A stretch of DNA of 64,000 nucleotides from Corinectria fuckeliana (lineage: Eukaryota > Ascomycota > Sordariomycetes > Hypocreales > Nectriaceae): contig WPDH01000228.1 in NCBI GenBank assembly GCA_019137255.1, positions 124,001 through 188,000 of the forward strand. The letters are read 5' to 3'. How positions within the stretch are numbered: the stretch's first letter is position 1; every line of letters starts with the position of its first letter. Below the pieces are notes generated by a model. The model did no database searches. It had not been told where the DNA came from and saw only the letters and a program-made list of their open reading frames with translations. The position numbers and the translations under genes are program-made. Positions 21,633-33,909 of this stretch are shown here, in pieces.

Positions 21633-22537
21633 AGGGATGCTGGGTCACGACGAGGAGTCGATCTCTGCCACGGTTGACTACTCCTTTAAAGCGTCGATTT
21701 GTACAACACCAGGCATAGGGAGAGGTCGAGGTAGACTTGGGAAACAGGCTTTGCCATTAATGAACGTAGGCTGGCTCGCGGGAGGTGGAATGGCCACTTC
21801 CAATCCCGCAGTGTAAAAGGCGTCTTGTACACGGAATCTGGTTACAGAAAATGGACAAAACAGATCACATATCATATGCGCAGAATGGTCAAAGGAGCAT
21901 GTCTTTCCACGCGCTATTGATATAGCTGCGACGAAAAGACGCAATTACACCAAATTTGATGTTCGTCGTCATGGCCAAGGTGTAGAGGCGGCACCCGTCC
22001 GATGTAGGCCTAAGTCTAAGTACCTAGTAGGTTAGGTCACGTTCCCCTACGAAGTACGGACTACTACCTGAGGAGGGGCTGCACAGTGCCACAGTGCCAC
22101 AGTGCAGCAAAATCCAGGGGCGAACAAGGACCCCAGGCAGGGGCAGCGGCGAGGCTGCTCCTAGGCCGATCCGATGACAGGCGGCCAATTAGGGCGTAGC
22201 TGGGACGACACCTTGGAGAAAGACCCAAGCTTCAACTAACTTACCTAGGTAGCTATCTCGCGTCCCTGTTCGTACGTCCTCACCTACTGGCAACACCACA
22301 ACCAGCATTCAATTTTGGCATCGGCCAAGAGGACACAGTATTCAGGTCGCCTCAACGTATCTGCCCCTCTCTTGAAGTCCATCATTAATAGCCAGGCTGG
22401 TCCATCACGGCCTCCAATCCGATCCGCTCCCGCCTCTCGCGCAACGCTCCGATTCCGACCTCAGCGAAAGGGCGAGTCGCCCGCTTGACTCTTGACATCT
22501 TCGCGAGCGCAACGCCGCACGCCACACACCGCAGACC
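21633..22537. promoter_or_regulatory. Intergenic and GEA promoter region
   Basis: No gene is seen. It contains a small direct repeat (GTGCCACA units at about 22085-22106), a TAGGTA/TACCTAGGTA cluster near 22015-22070 and 22244-22254, and a GC-rich 5' leader of GEA. Confidence 0.4.
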
Positions 22538-25500
22538 ATGAGTAGCGATGCGCAACTCCCCACGGCAATGGAGAGTAAACCGTCTTCCGGGCTTGCGACC
22601 TTTGAGAACCGCAGCATTCCTCCGAGGATGCAGTATCGAAGCCGGCCCGTCTCCGTCGCCGTCGATCCTGTCTCCTTGGTGATCTCGGAGTGCATATCCA
22701 TCACCTCTGCTATCCAGAAGAATGCGCGCTCTCCGCACTCGTCAGTCTCCGCTATCCTTGGAGGAAGCCCGAATCCTGTCCACCTGGGGCCACCCAGCCC
22801 TGCCCTCCGAGGGAGGAGTAAGAGCCCCTCCGGGAGCATGAGCGGCGACAGCACCCAGGACACTGGCCTTGCAAATCGCTGGGGGCTTCGCGGCCAGAGG
22901 GGGAAAAGCATGCAGGACAACCCTATGATTGCGGGCTTTGGGAAGCTAAGGCATGAACTCGCCGGAATCAGAGGTGCGCATGTTGTGCCTGTGTTCTACA
23001 ACGTATTAGGCGGTGAAGTTAATCTGTGTCTAGACATCCGGTTGTTCGATGCTCCTTCAATGCTCGCACCTTTTCTTCATGTCATCCAGGCCAAAGGCAC
23101 CGCCGCTCCGATCACGATCCTCGCCTTGGGCGCCCTAGGGAAATTCTTGGCGTACGGCTTCATTTGCCCCGAGTCTCCACGCTTTGCCTTGGCGATGCAG
23201 TCGCTCTCTGCTGCTGTTACACATTGTCAGTTTGACATTAGCGACTCGGGGCAGGTAGAGGTCGTGCTTCTCATGATTTTGAACCTCATGGAGGATATGA
23301 TGTCTGGCCCTGGAGGAGACATCCTGAGTGACGAGAGCGTTTGCGATATGATGGGTCGCGGCCTTGCCATCTGCTCCCAACCACGCTTCTCTCCCGTCCT
23401 ACGCAGAACCGCTGAGGCCTCCATGGTCCGAATGTGTCAAATCATTTTTGAAGACGTCAAGCACCTCGAATTCGAGGCTGGCGAAGATGCCGAAGCCTTG
23501 GAACAACAAGTGGACGATGATCTGGACAGTGTCAAAATGGATGCTACCCCGACTGATACCGAGCCTCTATCCGCCGAGCCTAAACCCCTCGAGGTGCTCA
23601 AGGCAGAGACTCCAGATCCAGAACGGACTAGTAGGGACACTGCTACCGATACGGAGGCAGGAGCAATCACAATCACTGACCCAAATGAGGAGGCGGAATC
23701 CCTTGATCTGAGGCCTTACTCTCTCCCTTCCGTGCGGGAGCTTTTCCGGGTTCTCGTCAACTTCTTGGATCCTCAGGATCATCACCACACCGACACCATG
23801 AGAGTCATGGCTCTACGAATTATCCATGTCGCGCTCGAGGTCTCGGGGCCATTCATCGCTCGACATCCTGCTCTGGCTGTCATTGCCGAGGACCGACTGT
23901 GCAGCTACCTGTTTCAACTTGTCAGGTCTGATAACATGGCCATCCTTGAGGAATCGCTCAATGTCGCCGGAACCCTGTTGGCAACGTGCCGGGGGGTTCT
24001 CAAGCTGCAGCAAGAGTTGTTTTTATCCTACTTAGTGGCATGTCTACACCCTAAGGTAGAGATTCCTCGTGAGCCTGGAATCGAGCCCGCCTTATACGCT
24101 GGCATTCCCCAGACACCTAAGCTAGTCAAGCCCCCGCAATCATCACAGCCGGGCAGTGGGCGTTCGACCCCAGTTCCGGTCAAAGACCGTCAGAAACTGG
24201 GCATGGAGGGCGGCGCTAGGAAGCCCGATGCTCGCCAAGCCATGGTAGAGAGCATTGGTGTGCTTTCAAGGATGCCGACGTTCATGGCTGAGCTCTTTGT
24301 GAATTATGACTGTGATCCAGACCGAGCTGATCTTTGCGAGGACATGATTGGGCTATTGTCGAGAAATGCTCTTCCGGACTCGGCAACTTGGAGCACAACT
24401 AGCGTGCCCCCACTCTGTCTTGATGCTTTATTACGGTACATTCAGTTCATCGCCGAAAGACTTGACGTGGACCCTGTCACGGATGGTTACCCCAAACCAG
24501 ACGCTCTCAGGGAGCAACGACGCAGAAAGAAAATCATCATCAAGGGAGCAAACAAGTTTAACGAGAAGCCTAAGGCTGGCCTGGGTTACCTAGAGGCCCA
24601 GGGTATTATCGCCGACACTACCGACCCTGTTGCTGTGGCCAAGTTTCTCCATGGGACCTCACGTGTGTCCAAAAAAGTTCTCGGCGACTTCATATCCAAG
24701 AGGGGTAATGAGGAGATCTTGAAAGCTTTTCTAGATCTTTTTGAGTTCTCCGGGAAACGGGTTGATGAAGCTCTGAGAGTGCTTCTTGAGTCTTTTAGAC
24801 TGCCCGGCGAGTCACCCCTGATTTCTACGATTGTGGAGTGTTTCGCGGACAAATACTGCTCTGGCGAATGGGTCGACGAGGTCAAGAACGCGGATGCTGT
24901 GTATATCCTTACATACGCAATCATTCTGCTAAACACGGACCAGCACAACCCCAACTTGACCTCTGTGAAACGGATGACCGTGGACGATTTTTCCAGAAAC
25001 CTACGAGGCCAGAACAACGGGGAGAACTTTACCCCGGAATACCTACAATCGATGTTCGACTCGATCAAGTCCAACGAGATCATTTTGCCCAGTGAGCATG
25101 ACAACAAGCACGCATTCGACTATGCTTGGAGAGAGCTTCTCCTCAAGACAGAGTCTGCTGGGAACCTGATCCTCTGCGATACCAACATTTACGATGCTGA
25201 CATGTTCGCCACCACCTGGAAGCCCATTATCTCAACATTGTCATATGTCTTCATGTCAGCAACAGACGACGCAGTCTTTGCTAGAATCGTCACAGGCTTT
25301 GACGAATGCGCACGTATCGCCACTAAGTATAGAAACAAGGAAGCACTTGACCATATTGTCTTCTGCCTAAGTCACATGTCCACCCTCGCCACCGACTCTC
25401 CATTCAACACCTCGCTCAACACGGAGGTCCAGGCCGGTGAGGGCAGTGTCATGGTTAGTGAGCTAGCTGTGAAGCTGGGAAGAGATTTCCGCGCTCAGCT

Positions 25501-27816
25501 TGCCACACTTGTGCTTTTCCGCGTTGTCACAGGTAGCGAAAATCTGATCCATGGTAGCTGGAAATATGTATGTAACTGTTTTCGCAAACTCAGTACCCAG
25601 CTAATCCTCGCAGATCATACGCATATGGCTAAACCTTTTCACCAACTCGCTGATACCTTCTTTCTCCCCAAGCAGCATTCCTTCTTTGCCCGTCCCAGCT
25701 ATCCCACTTCAAACACCGTCACAAGTCATTGATCGCGTCTCCCGTACGTCGGATACAGGGTTTTTCTCCGCATTCACGTCGTACATCTCGAGCTATGCTG
25801 CGGACGACCCCCCTGAGCCATCTGATGAGGAGCTCGAGAGCACTCTATGCACTATTGATTGTGTAAAGTCTTGCAAGATGACCGATGTTTTCGAAAACAT
25901 TGCGTAAGTCATCAAAGCCCATCTAGAAACTAGCCTCTGACAATTTTGCAGCAATCTTGATGCAGCGGCCGCCACGGCTGTGGTTGAAACGCTAATTGAT
26001 CAACTTCCCGAGGACAGCAGTACCACGGTGATCAGCGTTAAGCAGGAGAATATGCCTGCATCCCCCACAAATGGCCAAACCCCGTCTGATGGTCTCCCAA
26101 AGTACGATCCCAGCGTGACGTACATTCTCGAGTTTTGTACCCTGCTCGCGACGAAAGATGCGGAAGCAATTGAGAGTATGGGCAAGGTGGTATTTGATGC
26201 CTTGCAGGGCATTCTTCGTGACTCGAGCCAGTATCACCCCATTACCATCTCAAGAGCCACGTTTTATGCTCTTAAGCTCTTGAAAAGCAGCTACGTAAGG
26301 TCTCCTAAAAATTGTAACTACCACCGTACTAACCCACTCGGCAAGGAGCATGATTTCGTCAATGTACCATTTCTCCTCCACACTATCTCAAGCCTACCAC
26401 AAGATGTGCTGGGTAAAACCTCGGACCTTACTTTAGCAGGCCTCGCCACCTGCATCGACGAGTCCGGCCCATTGAGGCGCGAGATTATGACGTCTCCGGA
26501 CTTTTGGGCCATTCTCCGAACTCTGGCCGGAAGACCAGAGTCGGCCGCATTGGTGTTTGGAATCCTGGAAAGGGGAATCACCGGCGACCCCCAAGCCATC
26601 TTAGCTGATAACTATGAGGCAGCTATCTCGTTGCTGAACGACTTTGCCAACGCTGCAAACCCCAAACAATCTGCCTTACAAAGAACGGGTTCCCGGCAAC
26701 AGAGGCCACCGCAGAAGAAGCCAGATGGCAAGCGGTAAATGTTCCTTCAGTCGCCAATTCCGCATCGTGTGAGCTAATTGATTGCAGCCATTCCGAGGCC
26801 GTCGTGAGGGGGTCCAAGGCCGTGGATATCTTGTATAATTTGACTGCTCGCATCCCTCATCTCATGCAACAGTCTCAACTTGAGAGCAGTGAAGGTTCGT
26901 CATGGCCAGTATTTCTTACCCAAACAAACGCATTTACTAAAGTATCGACTTCAGCCTGGTCAGCGTACTGGTTACCCATCTTCCAAGCTTTGACAAATCA
27001 ATGCGCAAACCCCTGCCGGGAGGTGCGGCAGCTCGCCTTCTCCGCACTGCAACGATCCCTGCTGTCGCCGGAGCTTACATGTAGCGACCCTAAGGAGTGG
27101 ACTGCTATCTTTGGCAAAGTTCTGTTCCCTTTGATTCTGCGCCTCCTTAAGCCTGAGGTGTTTTCGTCAGACCGAGATGGGATGAGCGAAATGAGGGTTC
27201 AGTCTTCATCGCTGCTATGCAAAGTATTCCTGCAATACCTCGTACTCCTTTCTGAGTGGGACGGAATGTTGGACCTCTGGATCAGGATCATTGAAATCAT
27301 GGATCGTCTCATAAACAGTGGCCAGGGCGATAGTTTGGTAAGTCAATGGACATTGGCCATTGTTATTAGTTGCCATGCCAGTAAGACTAACGAATCCACT
27401 TGCAGGAGGAGGCAGTTCGCGAGAACCTGAAGAACGTCGTTCTCTTCATGGCTAGTAGCGGATATCTCGTGTCGCCGAGGAAAGACGCATCCAAGGAGAA
27501 GCTTTGGACCGAGACGTGGAAGAGAATTGACCGCTTCTTACCAGACCTACGCAGCGACCTTGCTCTGGAAGAACCCCAGAGTGACGAGAAGACCGAGGAC
27601 ACCCATGGGCAGAGTGAAGGGAAACCAATGGACTCAGCTACGGTGAAAGTAGCAGAAGTATCAGAAGAAAAGCAGGAGGTTGGAGAGGAAGATGACGAAG
27701 ATGACGAAGATGATGACGACGATGGCGACGACGATGATGATCAAGAGGTAGAAGAGAACGACGAAGAGAACGACGAGAAGACGAAATTGAAGGAAGAAGT
27801 CAAGGACGACGCTTAG
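22538..27816 (+). CDS. GEA2: ARF guanine-nucleotide exchange factor, Gea1/2-GBF1 family
   Basis: There are eight exons: 22538-22973, 23034-25567, 25614-25903, 25952-26294, 26346-26734, 26788-26894, 26955-27337 and 27406-27816; 1630 residues. The first intron is stop-free and in frame; removing it gives LAGIRDIRLFDAPSMLAPFL, the family sequence. Order: N-terminal DCB, HUS box region, an acidic insert (about 300-370), the Sec7 domain near 641-840 with the catalytic glutamate in SFRLPGESPL (about 738), then HDS domains, and a very acidic C-terminus with runs of Asp and Glu. Gea1/2 activate Arf1 on cis- and medial-Golgi for COPI traffic and are brefeldin A targets in yeast. Fungi such as this normally have one copy. 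The gene symbol is by family; one-to-one orthology with GEA1 or GEA2 is not meaningful. Confidence 0.92.
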
Positions 27817-28446
27817 ATGCTGTACTATAGCGAGCAGGGCAAACACCAGATGCGCCTGGATGATATCAAGTATCCAGGCTGCTACTGGGGTTGGAAAGGT
27901 GCCTGGCAGGGGCACATGGTCGTCAATCAGAGTAGAGAGACACGGCAGTCGACTGTACAAATGCAATCGTTTAGACCAACTGGATGCGGGTTTTTGGCTT
28001 TGGACTTGTAACTGCAATCGCAGAGTCCAGTGCCGTTGTGTAACTTATTTACTCGCGGTAGGTAAGTTAGGTGCCGAGGTGACGAGCCGGTACTAGAGGC
28101 GATCCGTGCATCGCACAGGGCATTTTTGACTATGTAGTACACTATGCTATGTAAGCCTCAGCACAGCAGAGCGACGTCATTGCGATGCGGGTCGCCAGGC
28201 ATGTGATACCTTGTAGCTCAGGCGAGCGGGCGGGAATCTGGGCGAGCCAAAGGTAATACCTTCAGTACTAACCTGAACACCTGCTAACCATCAGCTACCG
28301 ACCCCAAGCCAGCTTCCTCCATCCTCCCATGCACAAACCTAACCATCATTCGCGACCCATTGCACCAACCTTGATGTAACCGGCGCTTTCCCTAGCAGTC
28401 TCGCGGTCCGCCCTTGGCGGTAGGACATGCCTCGTCATCTGCCAGC
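27817..28446. other. Intergenic, 3' flank of GEA and promoter of FIG4
   Basis: No gene is seen. A TACTACGTA/TAGTACAC-type palindromic element lies near 28134-28145. Confidence 0.4.
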
Positions 28447-31400
28447 ATGTCTGAGTTCGGTGCTCCAGAGTCGCTCAGTTCAGCGCCGTCGGTGATGGTC
28501 CCGACTACACCAGACCCGAATGGCGACGCGCCAGTCTTCCCTTTACTACAAAACAATGGAGCTGCAAGTCCGCTGTCATCTGATGCCGCAGGAGGACCCA
28601 ACCGAGCCGGCGAAGACGACAATGACGACGAGCCCGCAGTGGCCAAGCCCTTTGTACGCACCAACAGTCCAGACCCGTCCGCTCGCACCGCCGAGGATAC
28701 CTTCGACGACCGTGTGCCCGATCGCCTCATCTACAAAATGCACAAGTTCAGCCTATACGAGACGGCCAGCAGGTATTATATCGTCGGCGTTGACGTGAGC
28801 GAGAAGCGGTACCGCATTCTCAAGATCGACCGAACCACCGAGGGCGCAGAGCTCAGCATGACGGACGACAAGATTGTGTACAGTCTCAAGGAGATGAATC
28901 GGCTGCTAGACACTATAGACGACGGCAACCGCGGCACCGGCGGCATCAAGCTTCGCTGCACCACCTGGGGTTTGCTTGGCTTCATCAAGTTCACGGGACC
29001 CTACTACATGCTCCTCATCACCAAGAAGAGCACTGTTGCCATGGTTGGAGGCCACTACACCTACCAAATAGAGGGCACCGAACTGGTCCCTCTGACTCCC
29101 GGAAAATCCAAGTCGGATTCGCGCAACAACGAGGAACAGCGCTTTCTCGGCATTCTCAACAACCTCGACTTGACCAAGTCCTTCTACTACAGCTACTCGT
29201 ACGACGTCACCCGCACCTTGCAGCACAACATCATCCGCGAGCGGGAGGCCCTCGCCCAGGGCATCCTGCCACCCTCAGATGACGACTTCAACTCCATGTT
29301 TGTGTGGAACAACTACTTACTAGAGCCGGCTGTCGCTGCCCTCCGAGACCCGTACGATTGGTGTCGTCCAATTATTCATGGATACATCGACCAGGCGGGT
29401 GAGTTGCGTTGCCGAACCACAGCCAATCGGTCGGGCTTGCTGACACGACGTAGCTCTGTCCATCTACGGGCGCACTGCCCACATCACCGTTATTGCCAGG
29501 CGCTCTCGCTACTTCGCTGGCGCTCGCTTTTTGAAACGAGGAGCGAACGACCTGGTACGTCTACATCTATGGCTCGTTGATGCTGACAGCGTTCGTTGTG
29601 CCAAACACCTAACCAGGGGCCTGTACTAACCACGGTTTATTCAGGGCTACGTTGCAAACGACGTCGAGACGGAGCAGATTGTCGCCGAGTCCCTCACCAC
29701 GTCGTTCCATGCTCCAGGCCCGCAGCTCTTCTGTAGCCCCCAATACACCTCATATGTCCAGCATCGAGGCAGCATCCCACTGTATTGGACCCAGGACAGC
29801 ACGGGCGTTACTCCCAAGCCTCCTATCGAGCTGAACCTCTTCGACCCCTTCTACGGGGCCGCTGCGTTGCACTTTGACAACCTGTTCGAGCGGTACGGTG
29901 CGCCAATATACGCTGTCAACCTAATCAAGGCCAAAGAGCGCCAGCCCAGAGAGTCGAAGCTGCTAGTGGAGTACACGCGTGCCATTGACTATCTAAATCA
30001 GTTTCTTCCGCCGGACAAGAAGATCATCCACAAGGCCTGGGACATGAGCCGAGCGTCCAAGGTCCGCGGCGGCGACGTCATAGGCAACCTTGAGCTGATT
30101 GCCAAGTCGGTCCTCGACACGACGGGCTTTTTCCAGAACGGCGACGGCATCACGAGCTCCATGACAGCTCAAAACGGCGTGGCGCGAACAAACTGCATCG
30201 ACTGCCTGGATCGCACAAATGCGGCCCAGTTTGCCATCGGGAAGCGCGCGTTGGGCCATCAGCTGCACGCCCTGGGCATCCTCGAGGACACATCAGTCGA
30301 GTACGACACGGATGCCGTCAATCTGTTTACCCACATGTGGCACGACCACGGCGACACCATCGCGGTCCAGTACGGCGGCTCCCAGCTCGTCAACACCATG
30401 GAGACGTATCGCAAGATCAACCAGTGGACCAGCCACTCCCGTGACATGATTGAGAGCTTCAAGCGCTACTACAACAACTCTTTTCTGGACAGCCAGCGAC
30501 AGGAAGCCTACAACCTGTTCCTGGGGAACTACATCTTCGCTCAAGGGCAGCCCATGCTCTGGGATCTGGCTACCGACTACTATCTCCATCACGCTAACCC
30601 CAGGAACTGGTCTGCCAACATGAAGCGCGACTATATCAACTGGTACACGCCTGCACATTTGAAGGAGAGGAAGGTTCCCCCATACGTGCCTAGCCGGGAC
30701 ATTGCTCGCTTCCACCCCATTGAATTTTTTGATGACTACTGGCTTGAGTACTACCGGCCCGCGACGTTGTCGTCGTTCCCCAAAATGTTCGCATACAAGA
30801 TGAACTCGACAATCAAGTACATTCCCCTCAAGTCAACCCAGGATGGTCGGTACGATCTCAGTCCATTCCGCGTCCGCACGGAAGGCGACGTAGTCCCTAA
30901 CGACAAGAAGACGCCAAAGGAGTCCCGGCCGGCCCTGGCGGCAGATGGCACCGGCTCAATGGCTTCCAACAGCATTCCGACAAAGGGAATGTCACTACGT
31001 TGGCTGCAGCCAGTCCAGACGAGGGCTGCGGCCGGCGCAGATGCGGCCAGACTAGAGTCGGCGAAGGCGTCGCAAGCAGCCGAAGCGCTCTCCAAGGCAA
31101 AACCCACCGCCCTAGAAAAGTCCAAGGCCGCGCATTGGACCTTTACCAAGGCCGTCCACGACTCGTTGAATCCGTCTGTGAGGGACCAAGAGGCCGATGA
31201 CTACGAACGCTATATCAAACACCCTCAGAATCTCCCTCTTGTGGTCTCAAGCGACACGCCTGTAGACGTCGACTCGTCGGAGTATGAGGAGTACATCAAC
31301 GGCGGCTGGCAGGACGAAGGCCTCATTGTCCAGGGCACTGAGGAGGAAATCGACGTCTACGCCGAGCTTCTCAAGGTGGGGGAGAACCCATTGACTGTCA

Positions 31401-31489
31401 CGGAGGAAGATGGGCCAAAGAAGAGATACAAGGCCTACCAGAAATGGCTACGTGGAAAGTCGTTTTTCAAGCAACAACCTCTCGATTAA
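28447..31489 (+). CDS. FIG4: PI(3,5)P2 5-phosphatase Fig4 (SAC family)
   Basis: The exons are 28447-29398, 29454-29554 and 29645-31489; 965 residues. The SAC domain begins near residue 95 with RLIYKMHKFSLYETASRYYI and includes GLLGFIKFTGPYYMLLIT and SFYYSYSYDVTRTLQ. The CX5R phosphatase loop is RTNCIDCLDRTNAAQ near residue 534. Downstream blocks such as LFTHMWHDHGDTIAVQYGG and GQPMLWDLATDYYLHH are Fig4 hallmarks and separate it from Sac1, which has C-terminal membrane helices; none are present here. Fig4 works with Vac14 and the kinase Fab1 on the vacuole membrane, both removing and promoting PI(3,5)P2. The start is the first in-frame ATG, and the first 80 residues are low complexity. It ends only 24 bases from the TTI2 stop. 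Confidence 0.94.
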
Positions 31490-31513
31490 TAGCATGTGTA
31501 CAGAGCACTCATG

Positions 31514-33389
31514 TCAAGACGCGCTTGTCCAGGTATGACTTGAGAATGTCGGAAAGAGTTGAGCCAGGCGAGGTTCCTTTTCCAGGACCTTGTTCAGTCC
31601 CTCTGGCGGGTTCGCGTGGTTCTGATTCCAAACGGACTGCAACATCTCGGATGTGCGAACCAGCTCCCGGGATATAGCGTTGAAGTCATCCGACCCAAGC
31701 CTTGGTGCGGCGTCGTCCTCGCACAGATTCAGCCAGCACAGAGAGAGCGTGCGAATGATCTGCTCAAAGTTTCCGCCCCCCTGGAGCCTCGGCCAGCAGC
31801 TGGCGATTGTGACACCTAGAGCTCTTGTAGCAGCGAGCACAGCAGGAGGATATTCTGTTGTAAAAGGGTCCTCCATGATTGATGATATCACGAAAAGAAG
31901 GTTCTACATCAGACGTATTTAGCAACAGTAGAAGCCGTCGTTTTTGGAAAGAGACAGGGTTTTTACCTCGAGATGCTTAATTGAATATATACCCATGCAT
32001 CTAATGATCGAGACCGTACTGTCCATTAGCAATTCAACTAGGTGGGCATATTCTGAGGCATGGAAGTATGCTGCGAAAACCCCTTCTCGCAAGACCTTGT
32101 CCAATAGTTTTCGACGATGGGGGCTTTGAGGTGGTTGGTGAGTTTCTGCCAGTCCGAGAAGTACTCTGTAGGCCGGTGCGAGGAGCTTTATCGACTCTTC
32201 CTCAATGGTAAGGCTAGGGAGATAGAGAAGGGCTGGAAATGTAACGTCCTCGAAGATGAGACCGATACCTGTGGTATGGAGGACCTGGGCTGGGCATTTC
32301 CCAACGAACAGGGCGAGAATTTCCAGGCCTGCCGCTTTCACTTCTATGGCTTCGTCCTCCGCGAGAGCCAGCAAGGCCGGAGTAAAAAGAGGCCAATTAT
32401 CTTGGATTCGTGACGACTTTGTAATGCAGTCAACGTCAGCAGCTTGTTGAGGCAGGGGGGGGGGAGACCGCGAGAACCAACCTCGAAGGCATCTACTGCC
32501 CACCGCAGAGTTGACACAGCCCATGGAGCATGGTCCTTCCAAGATGAAGATTTAGGAACCTGTTGAGAGGGATTTGCCGTTGTCTGGTAGTGGGCTGGTC
32601 TCCCAGAGGCAGTGACCCTTGACGACGACTGTGCGAAGAGTGGCTTGAGAGATGTTTGCAGGACAGGACCGATGATAAACTCAGCCAACTTGTCGTCCAC
32701 CAATTGGGCCTGGAGAAGGCCGGATGCAGTGCTAGCGGCCTTTTCTGTAGTCCATAGATCGCGGGAGTCAGTGTAGGCGACAACTCTGAGCAGTGTCGGG
32801 TTGTCCAGGCTGGATGGTCGTGCCAAAGATAACAGGTGCAGGCACGCAATGCCTGCCTCCGCTACTAGCGCAGCGGTTTTTGTATCTGCAGAGTCCAATC
32901 AGGATTCGGGATGTATAACGGATTCGCTTGGTTCTACCTAGGCCGGTGTTCGGCGATAGAAGGCTCTCATTGACGGCCTTGGTCAAATTGGAGGCTTGGC
33001 CGTCATCCCACGTGCTGCGATCTGAGCTAGACAGGTACGCGACGGCAGCGAGAGCAGTATCATGGCGGCTCTAAGAAAACACAGCATGTTAGCTATCTCG
33101 AAAAAGAGAAGACAGACAGGACATGGGAGCGAGAGGGCAGCCATATATATGTCTGCCTGAGTTAGGGGGTAGCGCATGCCGTTTTGGTAACAGAGCCGCG
33201 TATCCGGGAAGCTATGTCGTCGAGAGTGCAGTGCTCCGGAAGCCCTGTCGGGTTGGATGCGCCTGGGTCAGTTCGGTCCCCTTCTATAGCTCATGCAACG
33301 GCGAGTTGCCTGTTGTGTCGTGGCGGCTTACCGGTTGCGATCGACTGGAGTCTGTCAAGATTGGCGACACTCAGTAGCGGTTCCCACAT
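31514..33389 (-). CDS. TTI2: TTT complex subunit Tti2-like HEAT-repeat protein
   Basis: My model in transcript order is 33389-33332, 33262-33192, 33070-32938, 32885-32482, 32416-31967 and 31903-31514; about 501 residues. The last four exons are firm by frame and splice sites. The first two are tentative: the 33192 donor is a weak GTTACC, chosen because it is the one GT that keeps the frame. The protein is helical, with ALLALAEDEAIEVKAAGLEI and LLMDSTVSIIRCMGIYSIKH, then EDPFTTEYPPAVLAATRAL and ASCWPRL near the end, the conserved C-terminal block of fungal Tti2. Tti2 binds Tel2 and Tti1 to help mature PIKK kinases (TOR, ATM, ATR). The family is divergent, so the call rests mainly on the C-terminal half. 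Confidence 0.72.
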
Positions 33390-33909
33390 GCTGCTATTGG
33401 CCTGCTGGTGAGGACTGTTGGGTAGCCGTGACGAAGGGCAGAGCAACGAGAAGAGTAGAATAGGTATAATATCCCGATTTCAGAAAGGGGGTTTGTTTTG
33501 ACGGGGGCGTCGGGGGATATCAGTTATCATTGTTTGAAGGGAAGGCAGGCTGAGATGAGCGAGGAAGTGGAACGCACGGTGGGACAGTGTTAATAGCGCT
33601 GTCCCGACACTGTATCACACACCGTGCTAGTACTCAGGTTCCTAAATAATTCCAACAACTCCTCTTATTGACGAGACAAAAGTCCAAAGGCCCTAGGAAT
33701 TGTATCTCCCGATCACTTTTTTACATTACTAAACCCTTCATAATGCCTTCGCGGACTGGTTAGAGCCAATGCCCACTCGGACCATGGTCGAAAACGCCTC
33801 CGCAAGGAAGAGCACGGTTTCAGTCTCGTATAGCTAAGCCGCATCGGACCAGGAGAATGGTGCAGTAGAGTCGGGTGCAATTAAGTGACATTGACAGCGT
33901 CGGAGTTGC
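33390..33909. other. Intergenic between CCA1 and TTI2
   Basis: No gene is seen. It is the promoter of TTI2 and the 3' flank of CCA1, both on the reverse strand. Confidence 0.4.
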
